64,000 nucleotides of DNA from Dermanyssus gallinae (lineage: Eukaryota; Arthropoda; Arachnida; Mesostigmata; Dermanyssidae). The stretch spans positions 390,001 to 454,000 of the forward strand of contig QVRM01006033.1 in the NCBI GenBank assembly GCA_003439945.1, read 5' to 3'. The notes beneath the pieces were generated by a model. It had not been told where the DNA came from. It saw only the letters and a list, made by a program, of their open reading frames with translations, and ran no database searches. Shown in pieces: positions 34,820 through 45,964 of the stretch. Numbering within the stretch: the stretch's first letter is position 1; each line of letters opens with the position of its first letter. A program made the translations under genes and the position numbers.

Positions 34820-35990
34820 GATAGTGGTTCGCCAGGTTAGTATTTGAATTGATTTCAACCAAACGACGGCCAAGATTTAGTAGTGAAATGATGAAGACTG
34901 ATGAAGAGATCGCGAGACAGATATCAAGAATATTCGATAGGGAATCGACCAGCTGACTAATGGGTACACGACCACAACACATTGCCCAATAATCCATCAC
35001 CCGCCAAAGATGACGGCACCGTCATACTGGACATATCTGGGCTTTCTTTAATAGATTGATGTTGCAGCAAAATAATTTTCAACTAGGCTTACAATCAAGG
35101 AAGAAAGTTAAATTCCATCGGTGCACAAATAGCTTTGATTATTAGGTATTATTAGAAAAAAACTTACTCGGTATATATATATATATATATATAAATATTT
35201 TGTTTTTTACATAAACGCCAAAAAGGACTTTTACTGTGTATACTGCAACCAGATGAGTGCCTCTGATAGGGCCGATCATAAGCTTGTTATCGACAAGGTA
35301 AAGACATTCCAGGCCCATACGTATCAGACTTGTAAATTGCTTGCATTTGCTCTTTTGCACAAATAGTCGGCCCGAGTGCAATGCGGTGAATCTCATAGTG
35401 AGCCACGGTTGACGCCGATCGGCGTCCCACACGGGAGCTGTGTCTCTTTACTGCTATACGGATGTCGACGGATCTTACGTTGCTGCTCATGTTAGAGATT
35501 TAGTCAAATCTTCATTCGTACCCGTAAACATACGTTTCTGCTGTTTCATCGTCAGGATCTAAATGTCTATATTCGTCCGTATAAATCATTTGTGTTATCT
35601 AAACTTCTATATTGGTCACCTCTATAGAGCATAAATTTATATATTTTGTACTTAACACAAAGGAATAATTAAGGGTGCTCACAGAAAGTTCCTAAGCTCT
35701 GCAGAAGATTGAGCAGAATGCTTTTAACCTTCCGTCGCGGTCAACTTTACTATTTAAGAACAACGACGGACGAGTACAACAACAGATTATGAGCTCAATC
35801 TTATTGACAAGTCTTAAATTCTCTTGATGTGTAAATGAATCATCATAGGAGTCAAATAATGCTTGTACCAACATTTGTGGCTAGAATTGGAACAATTAAT
35901 AACATGCCTGTCTAACGTGTGACCAGAGAATCTCACAACAAAGCGGCTTCTCTGCACCCCAGCCTCTCACCTTAATTCGGTAAATATAAG
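34820..35990. other. No recognisable gene
   Basis: Apart from the TA run, I find only short frames with no assignable motif. Confidence 0.5.
35173..35195. repeat. (TA)n microsatellite
   Basis: About 22 bp of TA. Confidence 0.9.
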
Positions 35991-35995
35991 CGTTT

Positions 35996-36015
35996 TCTCT
36001 CTCTTTCTCTCTCCC

Positions 36016-36056
<41 letters not shown>

Positions 36057-36071
36057 GCATATATATATTTA

Positions 36072-36109
<38 letters not shown>

Positions 36110-36121
36110 TATATATATTTA

Positions 36122-36177
<56 letters not shown>

Positions 36178-36247
36178 TATATATATTTATATATGTATAT
36201 ATATATATATATATATATGCATATATATATATATATATATATATTAA

Positions 36248-36280
<33 letters not shown>

Positions 36281-36297
36281 GTAGAGAAAGAGAGAGA
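35996..36297. repeat. Palindromic (TA)n locus with complementary CT and GA arms
   Basis: About 265 bp of TA with periodic GCAT, TTTA and GTAT interruptions is bounded by TCTCTCTCTTTCTCT (35996-36010) and AGAGAAAGAGAGAGA (36283-36297), exact reverse complements. The TGCATATATATATTTATA string recurs near 36056, 36106 and 36174. Confidence 0.93.
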
Positions 36298-36299
36298 GC

Positions 36300-37120
36300 G
36301 AAAGAGAAGCATTCTGCTGTCTCTCTGCAGGATAACTGCAAAAGGTAAATTTCAGCTAAGCGCCAGAAGCAGTTCATACGTTTCGTAAGGCAAAAGAAAA
36401 CTCTTGTTCGTTTTGATTGTGTGTCAAAGCTAGTACGAAACAGAAAGTACGAACAATTAGTACGTGTCGAAGTAGCCTTTTTCAATACAGTAGTTCACTG
36501 CGGAGAGTCTCCTCCGTCAGAGAAAAACACATGCCAGTGACGGCAGCCGACCGATCTGGCGACAGTGCAGAAACTGCTATACAGTACAACTCCTGTATCC
36601 TCTTCTGCTACGCCTGTTGCAATGCAATTTCTGGAAGGATACTAATTGCATACCTCGGGTGTGTTGTTATGTTATTAAGAAAACTACGCTGCGCTATGCC
36701 TATAAACATGTGCCGCCAAAAAAAACGATTGAATGCCAATGACGCGAGAAGCAAAGAAGCGATGGTGATGATGATGCGAAAGGAATAAGAACTCGAGCAA
36801 CTCGGGAGCGCGAATTCCCGTTTCCCGGTTCGACGCCCATTGGTGGCCGCGACGACGACGGCAAACGGGGGAATGGGATGTGCTAGTTCAGCCTATAGAC
36901 GTCGCCGACATAGAGGCGAAAACTTCCGGAAATCAAGAAAAAGTCCTACATGTCGACCGAGACATTGTCGCAGTGAGGAATGCTGCTTGCTGTTCGAGTG
37001 GCATTGCTACACTTCAGCATCCATTCCATCATATATGTATGCAGGAGGAGCGTTATAGAGCGACATATCATCGCCGCGACCCGATTACAACCACCGGCGC
37101 CAGCACACACACATACGAGA
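36300..37120. other. No recognisable gene; GC-richer from 36.8 kb
   Basis: A 123-codon plus frame (36417-36788) and the start of a 194-codon frame (36880 on) show no known domain. The latter runs into the CAA array and is probably not coding. Confidence 0.4.
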
Positions 37121-37124
37121 CAGC

Positions 37125-37448
37125 AATAACGGCAACAACACAAAACAGCAACAACATCAGAAACAACAGAAACAAGAACAGCAACAACAAGAACAGCAAC
37201 AACAGCAACAACAACAACAATAACAACAACAACAACAAAAACAACAGAAATTGCAACAACAACAACAGAAACAACAGAAACTGCAACAACAACAACAACA
37301 ACAACAACAACAGAAACTGCAACAACAGAAACAAGAACAGCAACAACAACAACAACAAGAACAACAACAACAGAAACTGCAACAACAGAAACAAGAACAG
37401 CAACAACAACAACCAGAACAGTAACAACAACAACAACAACAACAACGT
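37125..37448. repeat. CAA/CAG array with AGAAACTGCAACAACAGA higher-order units
   Basis: About 320 bp of CAA-based sequence. Segments containing AGAAACTG and AGAAACAAGAACAG recur, for example 37312-37340 and 37372-37400, showing internal duplication. Confidence 0.93.
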
Positions 37449-37758
37449 GAGCCACAGATACTAGTTCCGTCGCAAAGGCACAACGATTCCGTCGCCTCGA
37501 TTACACTGACTGCCAGAAATGTAATTAAGTGAGTGATTTGGCCCATTGGCCGTGTGGCGGCCATGGTGGCTCCACCAGTTACAACCACCAGGCAGACAAA
37601 CAGCCAAGCAGACATGCAGGCGCGTAGCTTGTTCGACTTTCGGTAGTCGGTCGGTCGGTCATCATCGACGTATTTACGTGTGTGCGTCTATATATGTAAT
37701 GCGTGCGTATGCATGCATGTATGTATGTATATACATGTGTATAAGAAGTTCTGCTCAT

Positions 37759-37947
37759 GTTAAAAAAAAATCCTTTCGGGACTGACTCTCAGCCAAGATT
37801 TAACGTCCATGGAACTGCTTTTCGCATTGCTTCATAGACGGACCCCATAAATACAAATGTGCAACGGTGGGGTTCGAACCCGCGCACCTATGTGTCTCCT
37901 CCGATTACGAGGCGCAGACGCATGCCACCACGCCACCGGGCTCGACA
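37759..37947 (-). mobile_element. SINE family B copy with 13-bp target-site duplication
   Basis: Flanked by AAGTTCTGCTCAT at 37746-37758 and 37948-37960. The head on the minus strand is GAGCCCGGTGGCGTGGTGGC, the B box is GGTTCGAACCCCACC, and an A-rich tail is next to the left duplicate. The duplication fixes the element length at about 189 bp. Confidence 0.93.
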
Positions 37948-38265
37948 AAGTTCTGCTCATATTGTGTGCTCATAGGTAGGTGCGACAACAAGCGAGTTGA
38001 ACAGACAGCGAACCTTTTGATGTTTAATTCGCTGTGTGTGTGTGTTTGGGTTAGTGTAGCGACGTGTAGGGCGTGCGAACGGACGATTGATCGACGAACG
38101 ATTGAATGGTCGACAAAATTCGTTTGCGCTAGCTAACAGCTGTCGTTGTTGTTGTCACCGTGCTGCCAATGGGCCTCATTGCTTCGTTCACTCATTTTGC
38201 CTGCCTGAGATGGCTTCGTCCAAACAGGAACTTTATCAACGATAAAGTTGATCTATATATATTTA

Positions 38266-38700
38266 TACAGGGTGTCTACATGTTGTGGGCCAAAACGCTT
38301 GGAGATGGTCAAGCTCGGTGAGAAAATCATTTTTGCCACAGGCGAGAGAGGGAGCGGAAATGCTTCGTATAGGAGTGAGATAATTTTGTAATGCATTTTG
38401 ACTGTTGAATTGTGATTTTAGGGGTGGCTGTCTCGACATACGTTTACAAAATGCACGATTATGAGAAAACGCATACGTTCCTCAATTGAACAACCGAGCA
38501 CACCGGCGCATTCGGGAGAAAATTCTACATTTTCAAAATGATACCCGGCCTTAGCTAGCGCAGGGACTATTGTGACATTATGAAGAGCTTGCAAAATTAT
38601 AAATTTATTTTTGCATGTTTGAACTTTCACGCCTAGGTTTTCAGAAATTATCCATTACGCGTGCACAACCAACACGTCCAGACAAACGTACATCTTAAGT
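38266..38700. other. Possible DNA-transposon end (TACAGGGTGTC)
   Basis: TATACAGGGTGTCTACATG at about 38263 looks like a Tc1/mariner-type terminus after a TA. No matching inverted end is visible downstream. The 70-codon minus frame 38418-38630 is unrecognised. Confidence 0.3.
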
Positions 38701-39619
38701 GAATCGATTTGGTACCATCTCATCATTCAATCAAATTGGTACAGCTGACGTCTGTTGTCGCAAAGTAACTTAAATCTCCCTATGGCCATATCGGGTGTGA
38801 GAAACATGTAGTATGTTGGTCCATTTAACCTATTATATATATATATATAATAATAACAATACCAATAACAACAGTGGCAACAGTAACAGTGACAAGAAGA
38901 GCAGCAGCGGCAACTGTCACAGCATCAGCAATAGTAACAAGGAAAAACGAGAATGAAAAGTCTGCTTTGCTCTAAAAGTGATTGAGGTTTTGGACTGAGG
39001 TCACGAAAAGTGTGCGTTTTTCTGGGAAGGCAAGCTATAACATGTAGCATGGAGCTAACGGAGGAATCTCCTTGGCACAGAGATTGCAACGGCAAGTCCA
39101 ACGTGAACAAAGGTGAGGTTGCATTCTACGCAGCCTGTTATAGGGCACAGTGAATGAACGACCGCCGCAGGTTGTCGGGCTAACAAATGTTTGCTTGCAG
39201 GTAAATAGATTTTTGCTCGGCATCACCACATACATCCCACCCAGTGTCGCAATTTCCACAGCCTGTAAAGATTTGCCGCTTACCAGTCTGATTAGAGCGG
39301 GTGCTGATCACCCATATCAATCGACCAGCTACCGCAGGGTAAGCTGGCAATCCACTTCAAGAATCGTAACCAGTGTTCAGTAGCTGAAAAATTAAATCAA
39401 GTGAGTGTAGTTTACTGCCCCAGTACATCAGCATTATGTAGCCGAATCATTAGGGTTAGCTCTCAATGCAACGAGGAGAACCTTCTAGATGCCCAAAAGA
39501 TTACGCTGGCGTCGACGAAGTGAATATTTGAGATTAATATGCCGTCGCCGCACGAATGACAACGTCTACACACAACAAAAGCTTGGGAAAACTCGGCTAG
39601 AGTCAGAATGAGAATATAC

Positions 39620-39846
39620 CATGACCTCCCGATTGCAAGGCAGAGATTTGCCACTAAGCCACCTTGCTCAGTAAACAAGTCGATTCGTTGCGCATTGCTG
39701 TTGGAATAGGAAGATTTGTTTAGTTGGTCCGTAAGGCTAATGGCCGATGTTTAGCGATGATGAAACCAATTTAAAGGTGGCCGGTCTCGGTCGCGAAGCC
39801 AGGCCGTTCAAATGCAAAGCAAAGGCTTTGTCACTAAGCCGTCTTG

Positions 39847-39850
<4 letters not shown>
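39620..39850 (-). mobile_element. Two tRNA-like SINE heads (family D), truncated
   Basis: Minus-strand heads GAGCAAGGTGGCTTAGTGGC (ending about 39672) and AGCAAGACGGCTTAGTGAC (ending about 39850) share an A-box-like GGCTTAGTG. The first continues CTTGCAATCGGGAGGTCATG, as tRNA-derived SINEs do. Neither has a full B box. A (TA)n array starts directly at the second head. Confidence 0.45.
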
Positions 39851-39924
<74 letters not shown>

Positions 39925-39945
39925 GTATACAATATATATTGAAGA
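39850..39945. repeat. (TA)n microsatellite
   Basis: About 95 bp of TA with TTTA interruptions. Confidence 0.96.
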
Positions 39946-40339
39946 CTTGCTAGAGTTACACATCGTAGAGCAAGATGCATGCGCCGCCGCATACACCATG
40001 GTACTAGACTAATTTAACTCCAAACTTGACAACAATACTTGGAACCGTCTCATGTTGCTTCCACCAAATTCCATTCAAATTACCCCGACGATGAGAAAGA
40101 CAGAAAATCACATTGGCCAAGAACAAAATCAAGAACGACGCAGCTGACACACAAAATTAAAGATTTTTGAAAGTCTCGACAGTGAGTCTATCCTGATTAA
40201 AAAGGCACCTCGTTTAAGTAAACACCGAGATAGTGTGCGGCAGGCGGAAAGAAGATTGGCTTTGCTGCTCGACAGTCCCTCAGACGATCCCCTCATTCAG
40301 AACGCCTGCTGGACGAGCAGAGAATACTAGTTTAGAATT

Positions 40340-41330
40340 AAGATAGTGTGGTCCGAACAATCACGGAAGTGCCTCTCCCCGGGATCACTAAGACGATGAG
40401 AGAAGGTTCTAGATATCTTAGGATCACGCTAACATCGGGCGGAATACCACGGGCCCTTTTTGCAAAAATGGAGGCCGTTGCAAGAAGTAGCTCACGCCTA
40501 ACAGATCTGCACTCACAGACAACTCAATGTCTCTGGAAAGACAGCCTCGTTTTTTAATTCATCTACGTAATGCGAGCGTTCGGAACCTCCAAGTACACCG
40601 AAGGACTTGCTGTTGCGTGTTGTTCCTATTGACCTCGCCGCCGTCCGCCACGCTGCCCGCTAGCCGTGTTCGCTTTTCTATAAAATAATAGTAAAGAGCA
40701 ACATAAAAACGCACCCACCGCAGTACCAGAGTTTGTCTTCCAGTTACCTTTCAGTCAACGCAGAATAGCAATATACGCAGAATTTAATAGAATGGTCCGG
40801 AGAGTTCTACGCAGAGCAGATATACCGTATATGCCTGCACCGTAAGGTTTGCTTACGCCCGGAGTTGATGTTGTTTGTTTTCTGCAGTATTTTGGAGGGT
40901 AATCTTGAGAAGTCCTCGTATTGACGCTTCCAACGATTTCCGCAGCAAGTGTGGGTCCCTGTCCAACACTGCATTAATACACGTTTCCCAATGCCCTCAG
41001 GAGGGACTGCCGTTTCTGCTGAATTAATGTATAGGTCAGGTCGTTGGGGTTTAGGCGCCGGCTCATTTAACATAACCCGTTTTTACTACAGTAGACATTG
41101 TGCGCCTTGAAAAGTTACCATAAGCCTGGATGGGCCACGGGTTTACAGAGCGGTACTGATAAGGCATCTGGGTGCTTCTCAATAATGCTTCGCAAGAGTT
41201 TGTGTAAACTTTCCATGCGCGAATTTTCGCGAAAGGAACTCCACGTGGTCTCATGCTCCCCCGAGACCTGAAGGTCGGATCTTCTGCATCTTGCTTTACT
41301 AATGCAGTTTGCTGCAGGGTGATCTACGCA
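40340..41330. pseudogene. Possible further retroelement relics
   Basis: On the plus strand SRYLRITLTSGGIPRALFAK (40400-40460) resembles the 'YLGitL' region after a LINE RT core. On the minus strand, frames at 41063-41254 (PFAKIRAWKVYTNSCEALLR) and 40807-41073 are open but unassigned. Both are too decayed for a firm call. Confidence 0.3.
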
Positions 41331-41972
41331 GTAACACTAATTCGGTTGTCGACGCAATGTTTGTCCCCGTCTCCTTGGTCTTCATCTTCACTACCTGGAA
41401 GACTCAGAAGGGTTTAGGTAATGCCACGATTGTAGCGCCCAATGTAGAGAGATACACATCAGAGATTTTGTTCTCCGCCGTGGATCGCCCTCCGCGAATT
41501 CTTGGCGACAAAGTAGACTGAAGGTGATGGGCGGCGACCTTATTACCTGAAGGTTTTTATGCAGCAGCTCTAAAAAGCATTCTTAAAGCCTAATAGACGC
41601 ATTTTGTATATGGCAATATTTTTCTGGCTGCTCTTGCTCAAGCCTCGCTTAAAGTACATTAGCAATATGCAGCAATGTGCCATGTGCATAATAATTGTAG
41701 TTACTTGTTTCAATTCTGAAGCGTTATGAAACATTGCAGTTCCGTGAATGGGTTTATTTAGACTTGAATAGAAGTAACCTTCTTATTGTCAGACTGCACG
41801 TGTCTTGCGCCTGCACGAGTTGGGTTTTGGCAGGGGCCGTGTGTATACGGTGGTATTAGTTGCAAATATGGAATGCAAAGGGCGCCCAATGTTTTAATCC
41901 CGTCTCATGTATTAAGGTAATTCCATATTGTCCGACGACCGTCAGTCAGGTTTTCCAGATCTGGTGCTTTCG

Positions 41973-42010
<38 letters not shown>
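41973..42010. repeat. (TA)n microsatellite
   Basis: About 37 bp of TA. Confidence 0.95.
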
Positions 42011-42012
<2 letters not shown>

Positions 42013-42199
42013 GCTTTTTCGGCGTCTGCGAGAGATATCACGGCAAACAGCTTTATTTTCAATATATTTTTTGAAAATTTGCTGACGGGATCAGCGATTA
42101 TATTAGCTAATGGCGTATCACTGGCCGTCACAATACGAGGTGAAATGCACCGAATAGCATGAGCGGCGAATAGCAAGTGGTAAACGCAGTCCAACATTC

Positions 42200-42221
42200 G
42201 ACCAGCTTCTACGTTTGTACT

Positions 42222-42252
<31 letters not shown>

Positions 42253-42265
42253 GTAGAAGCTGGTC
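42200..42265. repeat. Perfect 17-bp inverted repeat with (TA)n loop
   Basis: GACCAGCTTCTACGTTT (42200-42216) and AAACGTAGAAGCTGGTC (42249-42265) are exact reverse complements. The 32 bp between is almost all TA, which can itself self-pair, so the whole 66 bp can fold. A further TA run follows at 42270. Confidence 0.9.
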
Positions 42266-42299
42266 TCTGTATATATATATATGAATGTGACACCCAGCT

Positions 42300-43310
42300 T
42301 AGATCTATTGCGGATTGGCATCGAGGATTTGTAGTAACGATTGTGCTGCCCATCCGTGTTTGATGCTTTCAGACTGGAAAATGGCCATAGTCCGCATCTT
42401 AAAAGCTCTGATCATATCGTTAATAGTAATCAGATTAATTTAATAACGCGATGCCCGCTGGGAGATTTATTCGCACGCGACGGCATCGGCCGCAGCAGGA
42501 ACAGCAATCGTGGTGATCGACAATTACAGATTAAAACTAACGGAAAATACATCGGCGGGTGAAGGAAACTGGATGATGGCTTCCCGCTGGTTGAACCCGG
42601 TGATGACCTGATGACGGCGAGGTTATCCTCTCTGTAAGTGCAAGCTGAATTTGTAATGGCAAAATAAGAACGAATGCGAAATGAGCGTCTGCCCATCCCG
42701 AAAGCTGTGCACTCAACAAAAATCAACTGACCTAAGTGTAAATTGTTGGAGCAAAATCTAACGGTAATTTGCACCAATTGATAGTCGCTTTACAAACCAA
42801 AAGAGATGTGAAAATAAAAGAGATAGATAATTATATATATTAAGCAAATACCCTTAATATTAATAATCCCCAGTGCTGCCGTATAAGTTAAGGTCAAATT
42901 AAATAAGTTATGTTAGGGGGACAATGGTAGGTAAACAGCTGAGCTGGACAGTAGAACTGTTGATCAGGTGTGTCACCATTCACTAAAATTAATTTAATTC
43001 GTATACCAAGTTTAAAAAATGTAATCGAGTAACGAGCTAACATTCAAAATACCGGTGGTAATTTTAGTATTATTTGTTGAAGTGAAATATGGATAAAGGA
43101 AAATGAGATGGAGCTATATCATATCCCGGAATATTTTGCACTTTTATGTTTTTCTACAAAAAAATAGAGTATGCATCCCTCCGAATAGAGTTGAGTCTGA
43201 TATTGAATTTAATTTTAGTATTATCTAGAAAGTATTATCTACCAAATTTGTAAGGCTGGTAGTGGGAGTATGAATAGACTCATACTAGGCCACATAAGCA
43301 TTCTGGCAGG
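42300..43310. other. No recognisable gene
   Basis: Only short frames. The 115-codon minus frame 42430-42777 shows no known motif. Confidence 0.5.

Positions 43311-43313
<3 letters not shown>

Positions 43314-43396
<83 letters not shown>
43314..43396. repeat. (TA)n microsatellite
   Basis: About 41 uninterrupted TA units. Confidence 0.97.
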
Positions 43397-43401
<5 letters not shown>

Positions 43402-44410
43402 CAATTATTTGGATATAAAAGCGACTTGAGAAATATGAGTTACGTTTAAACAATTATTACAGTAATAGAATCAGGTTCAGCTATCAATCATATATGCCAT
43501 AGTTTTTCAAACCTAAATGATCTCGATATGAAATGTCTAAACAGACCCGATCACTCTGCTCTGACAATCTAGATCTTTGGAATAGCCAGACCAAAAGTAA
43601 ATAATATCAAGACAAGTTAGTGATATATTGCATACAATTAATGGGTCTTCGTATATTTAGTATATCTGATGCAAAAACTACTGGATCATGGTCCAAGAAA
43701 ATAGCTGTACAATAAAGCAAGCATAGACCAAGAAAACCATGAATGTATCCAGCCATTGTGCAAAGTATAGAGTATAGAAATAAGTTTCTCCGTTAGGTTT
43801 GTCATCTGGACCCCAACCACCCGGATAGATTAAAGTTTAATATACATATATATAGAAGTCAACCTAAAAAATCAGTACAAGTTTGTGTGAAGAAGATATA
43901 AAAACTAAGGCCTTAGCTTCAAAGATTTATACGAAACGAGCTTTCAAGGTAATGCTAACCGAGCTCAAGGGTTCCAATGCTTAGCAGTTTTCCACTGAAG
44001 ATTTGCAAGATATTCCTGAAGGATCGCTTAAAGACAAACTAAATTATCTTAATATACATCTAGGAAAGATTGGAACGTTGAGTGCATAATCAGCAAAATT
44101 TAGTTGTAAAACACTCCTAACTGATTTTAAAGGACTAACAAACAAAATAATCCTCGAAATACCATCCTCAACCGAAGTGCCGCAAGCTATTAAACTTCTA
44201 AAAAAAACTCAGCAACTAAAGGATCTGATAAGATTTCTACGAAATTGGTTATAGAAAATGCAAATATTCTGGCACCATTGTTGGAACATTATTACAAATT
44301 ATGTCTACAAACTGAAAAATTCCCCACGATATTAAAGTTAACTTTAATTATGCCACTTCATAAAGGGAGTATAAAAATAAAAAAATGTAAAATATTAAAT
44401 TCGTAACCAA

Positions 44411-44592
44411 GCTTTCTTTCGGGCTGACTCTCAGCCAACATTCAACGTCCACTCTGTTTGCTTCCGCATTGCTTCGCAAGACGGACTACATAAATCCAAA
44501 TGTGCAACGGTGGAGATCGACCCCGTGCACGTAGTATGTATCTTCTTCGGTCGCGAGGCGCACGCGAATACATCACGCCACCAGGCTTGACA
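44411..44592 (-). mobile_element. SINE family B copy inside the non-LTR relic
   Basis: This minus-strand copy has a degraded B box (GGTCGATCTCCACC on the minus strand) and a head ending AAGCCTGGTGGCGTGATG. It separates two parts of the RT reading frame, so it inserted after the LINE. Confidence 0.85.
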
Positions 44593-44827
44593 TTCTCGAC
44601 AACTTCCCAAGTAGTTGATTTCATTAAAAAGAGGACATTATCTGTCCGGGACAATTCGGATTTAGGGAAAGGCGAAGTACTGAAGATGCAATGATTAAAG
44701 GTCGAAACTTCATTGGGGCAATGATTGAGAAGACGAAATAAGTTTGTCTGCTATTTCTTGATTTACAGAAAGCATTCGATTTTGCATATTGAATAATTTT
44801 AGTAAATTAATTGAAGGCTTTGGGGCT

Positions 44828-44986
44828 TTTTTTGTTTTTGTTCTGGAAGGTTTCGGGAATGCATGATGCACATGCGCCACTAGCAGCCTGCGTGACTAGT
44901 GTGAGACTCGCAAACCCACTAAACCCGGATTCCTCCACACCCCCCCCCCCCAGGCTCGGTATTACTTTGGCATTACATCGAATGTA
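44828..44986 (-). mobile_element. Unclassified 159-bp insertion flanked by 14-bp direct repeats
   Basis: AAGGCTTTGGGGCT (44814-44827) and AAGGCCTTGGGGCT (44987-45000) flank it, differing by one base. One end is T-rich (a possible poly-A tail on the minus strand) and a run of 12 C lies at 44940-44951. It interrupts the RT reading frame. Probably a retroposed non-coding sequence. Confidence 0.65.
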
Positions 44987-45210
44987 AAGGCCTTGGGGCT
45001 ATGCAAGATAAAATGTGACATATTTGAAAACGACCTATCTGAGAGGCAACAGCGTGCAAAGTAGTATAAGGAATCTTTAAGCGAACCTGCTTTTGTCACG
45101 GCGTACCTCAGGATTCCGTTCTGGGACCAACACTAATTAATATATGCATTAACGATCTACATTCATTTTGCAGTGATGTGCAAATTGTTCGGTTCCATGT
45201 TTGGATGATC

Positions 45211-45246
45211 AATCAGGATGCATTGCACTCTCAATGCATTCTGATT
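45211..45246. repeat. 15-bp-stem hairpin within the RT relic
   Basis: AATCAGGATGCATTG (45211-45225) pairs with CAATGCATTCTGATT (45232-45246) with one mismatch and a 6-base loop. Confidence 0.8.
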
Positions 45247-45964
45247 GAGAGTGATACCAGAAATTAGTTAATAGAGAAGTTAACAAGTGATACGGCTAGG
45301 ATCAATCTCTGGTTACAAATCAACAATCGATGTCTCAATTTAAAAAACAAAATTATGAAAATCAAGATAAGGTACGCTGTTGAACCACCACTTAGCACTG
45401 CCTGCAACTCATGTGCTTCCTTGGGCTGTTATGCTAATACGAAAGTTGAAAACTTGCCGTTAAATATCTTGGTCTTACGTTCCAGAATAGCATCAAATAT
45501 AAAATTCATATTAAACATATGACAAGCAAACTTAAAACAGGGGCCTTACTTTTGCATAAGATACAACCTCCCTTGAATATTAGAAAATAGTGTGTTATGC
45601 ATTTTTTTTTCACACATAAAATATGGTGTCTTGTTGTACGGTGCCTCGTTCAAGTCAAATGTTGAACCAATGGTAACTCTTCAAAAAATATGCATACGAA
45701 ATATATTTGGATTGTCCTATAGGGCAATCACTGATCAACGTATGGAGAGATTAACTTATATTGCACTTTTATGGAATATACGCACTTCAACAGAAACCGT
45801 ACCCCTTTTAGAGCTACTTCTAATACAACTTATCCCATCAGAAGTGCTGTAAACAATGTTGTAACACATCCGTATACAAAGTTTGTGACAAATTGTTCGA
45901 TGCTTATTATCGCCTGATAAACATAAATGCCATATTTCCTCATCTATTTAGATGTGGATAGAAG

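Larger units (their letters stand above)
43880..45960 (+). pseudogene. Non-LTR retrotransposon ORF2 relic with two nested insertions
   Basis: Plus-strand order: SDKISTKLVIENANILAPLL and HYYKLCLQTEKFPTILKLTL with MPLHKG (44220-44360), an RT entry. After the SINE-B insertion come GQFGFRERRSTEDAMIK and FLDLQKAFDFA (44660-44780, first catalytic-Asp motif). After a second insertion come FENDLSERQQRAK and PQDSVLGPTLINICINDLHS (45100-45170). The C-terminal part includes SHIKYGVLLYGASFKSNVEP and CIRNIFGLSYRA (45607-45730). The FADD box is not recognisable; a hairpin occupies that region. The order fits a CR1/Jockey-like LINE. There are many frameshifts. Confidence 0.78.

Noticed and set aside
36041..36485. 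Tyr/Ile-rich frames in both directions
   Set aside because: They are direct translations of the (TA)n array.
38263..38290. Complete DNA transposon starting TACAGGGTGTC
   Set aside because: No inverted partner end or transposase was found, so it is listed only as a possible terminus.
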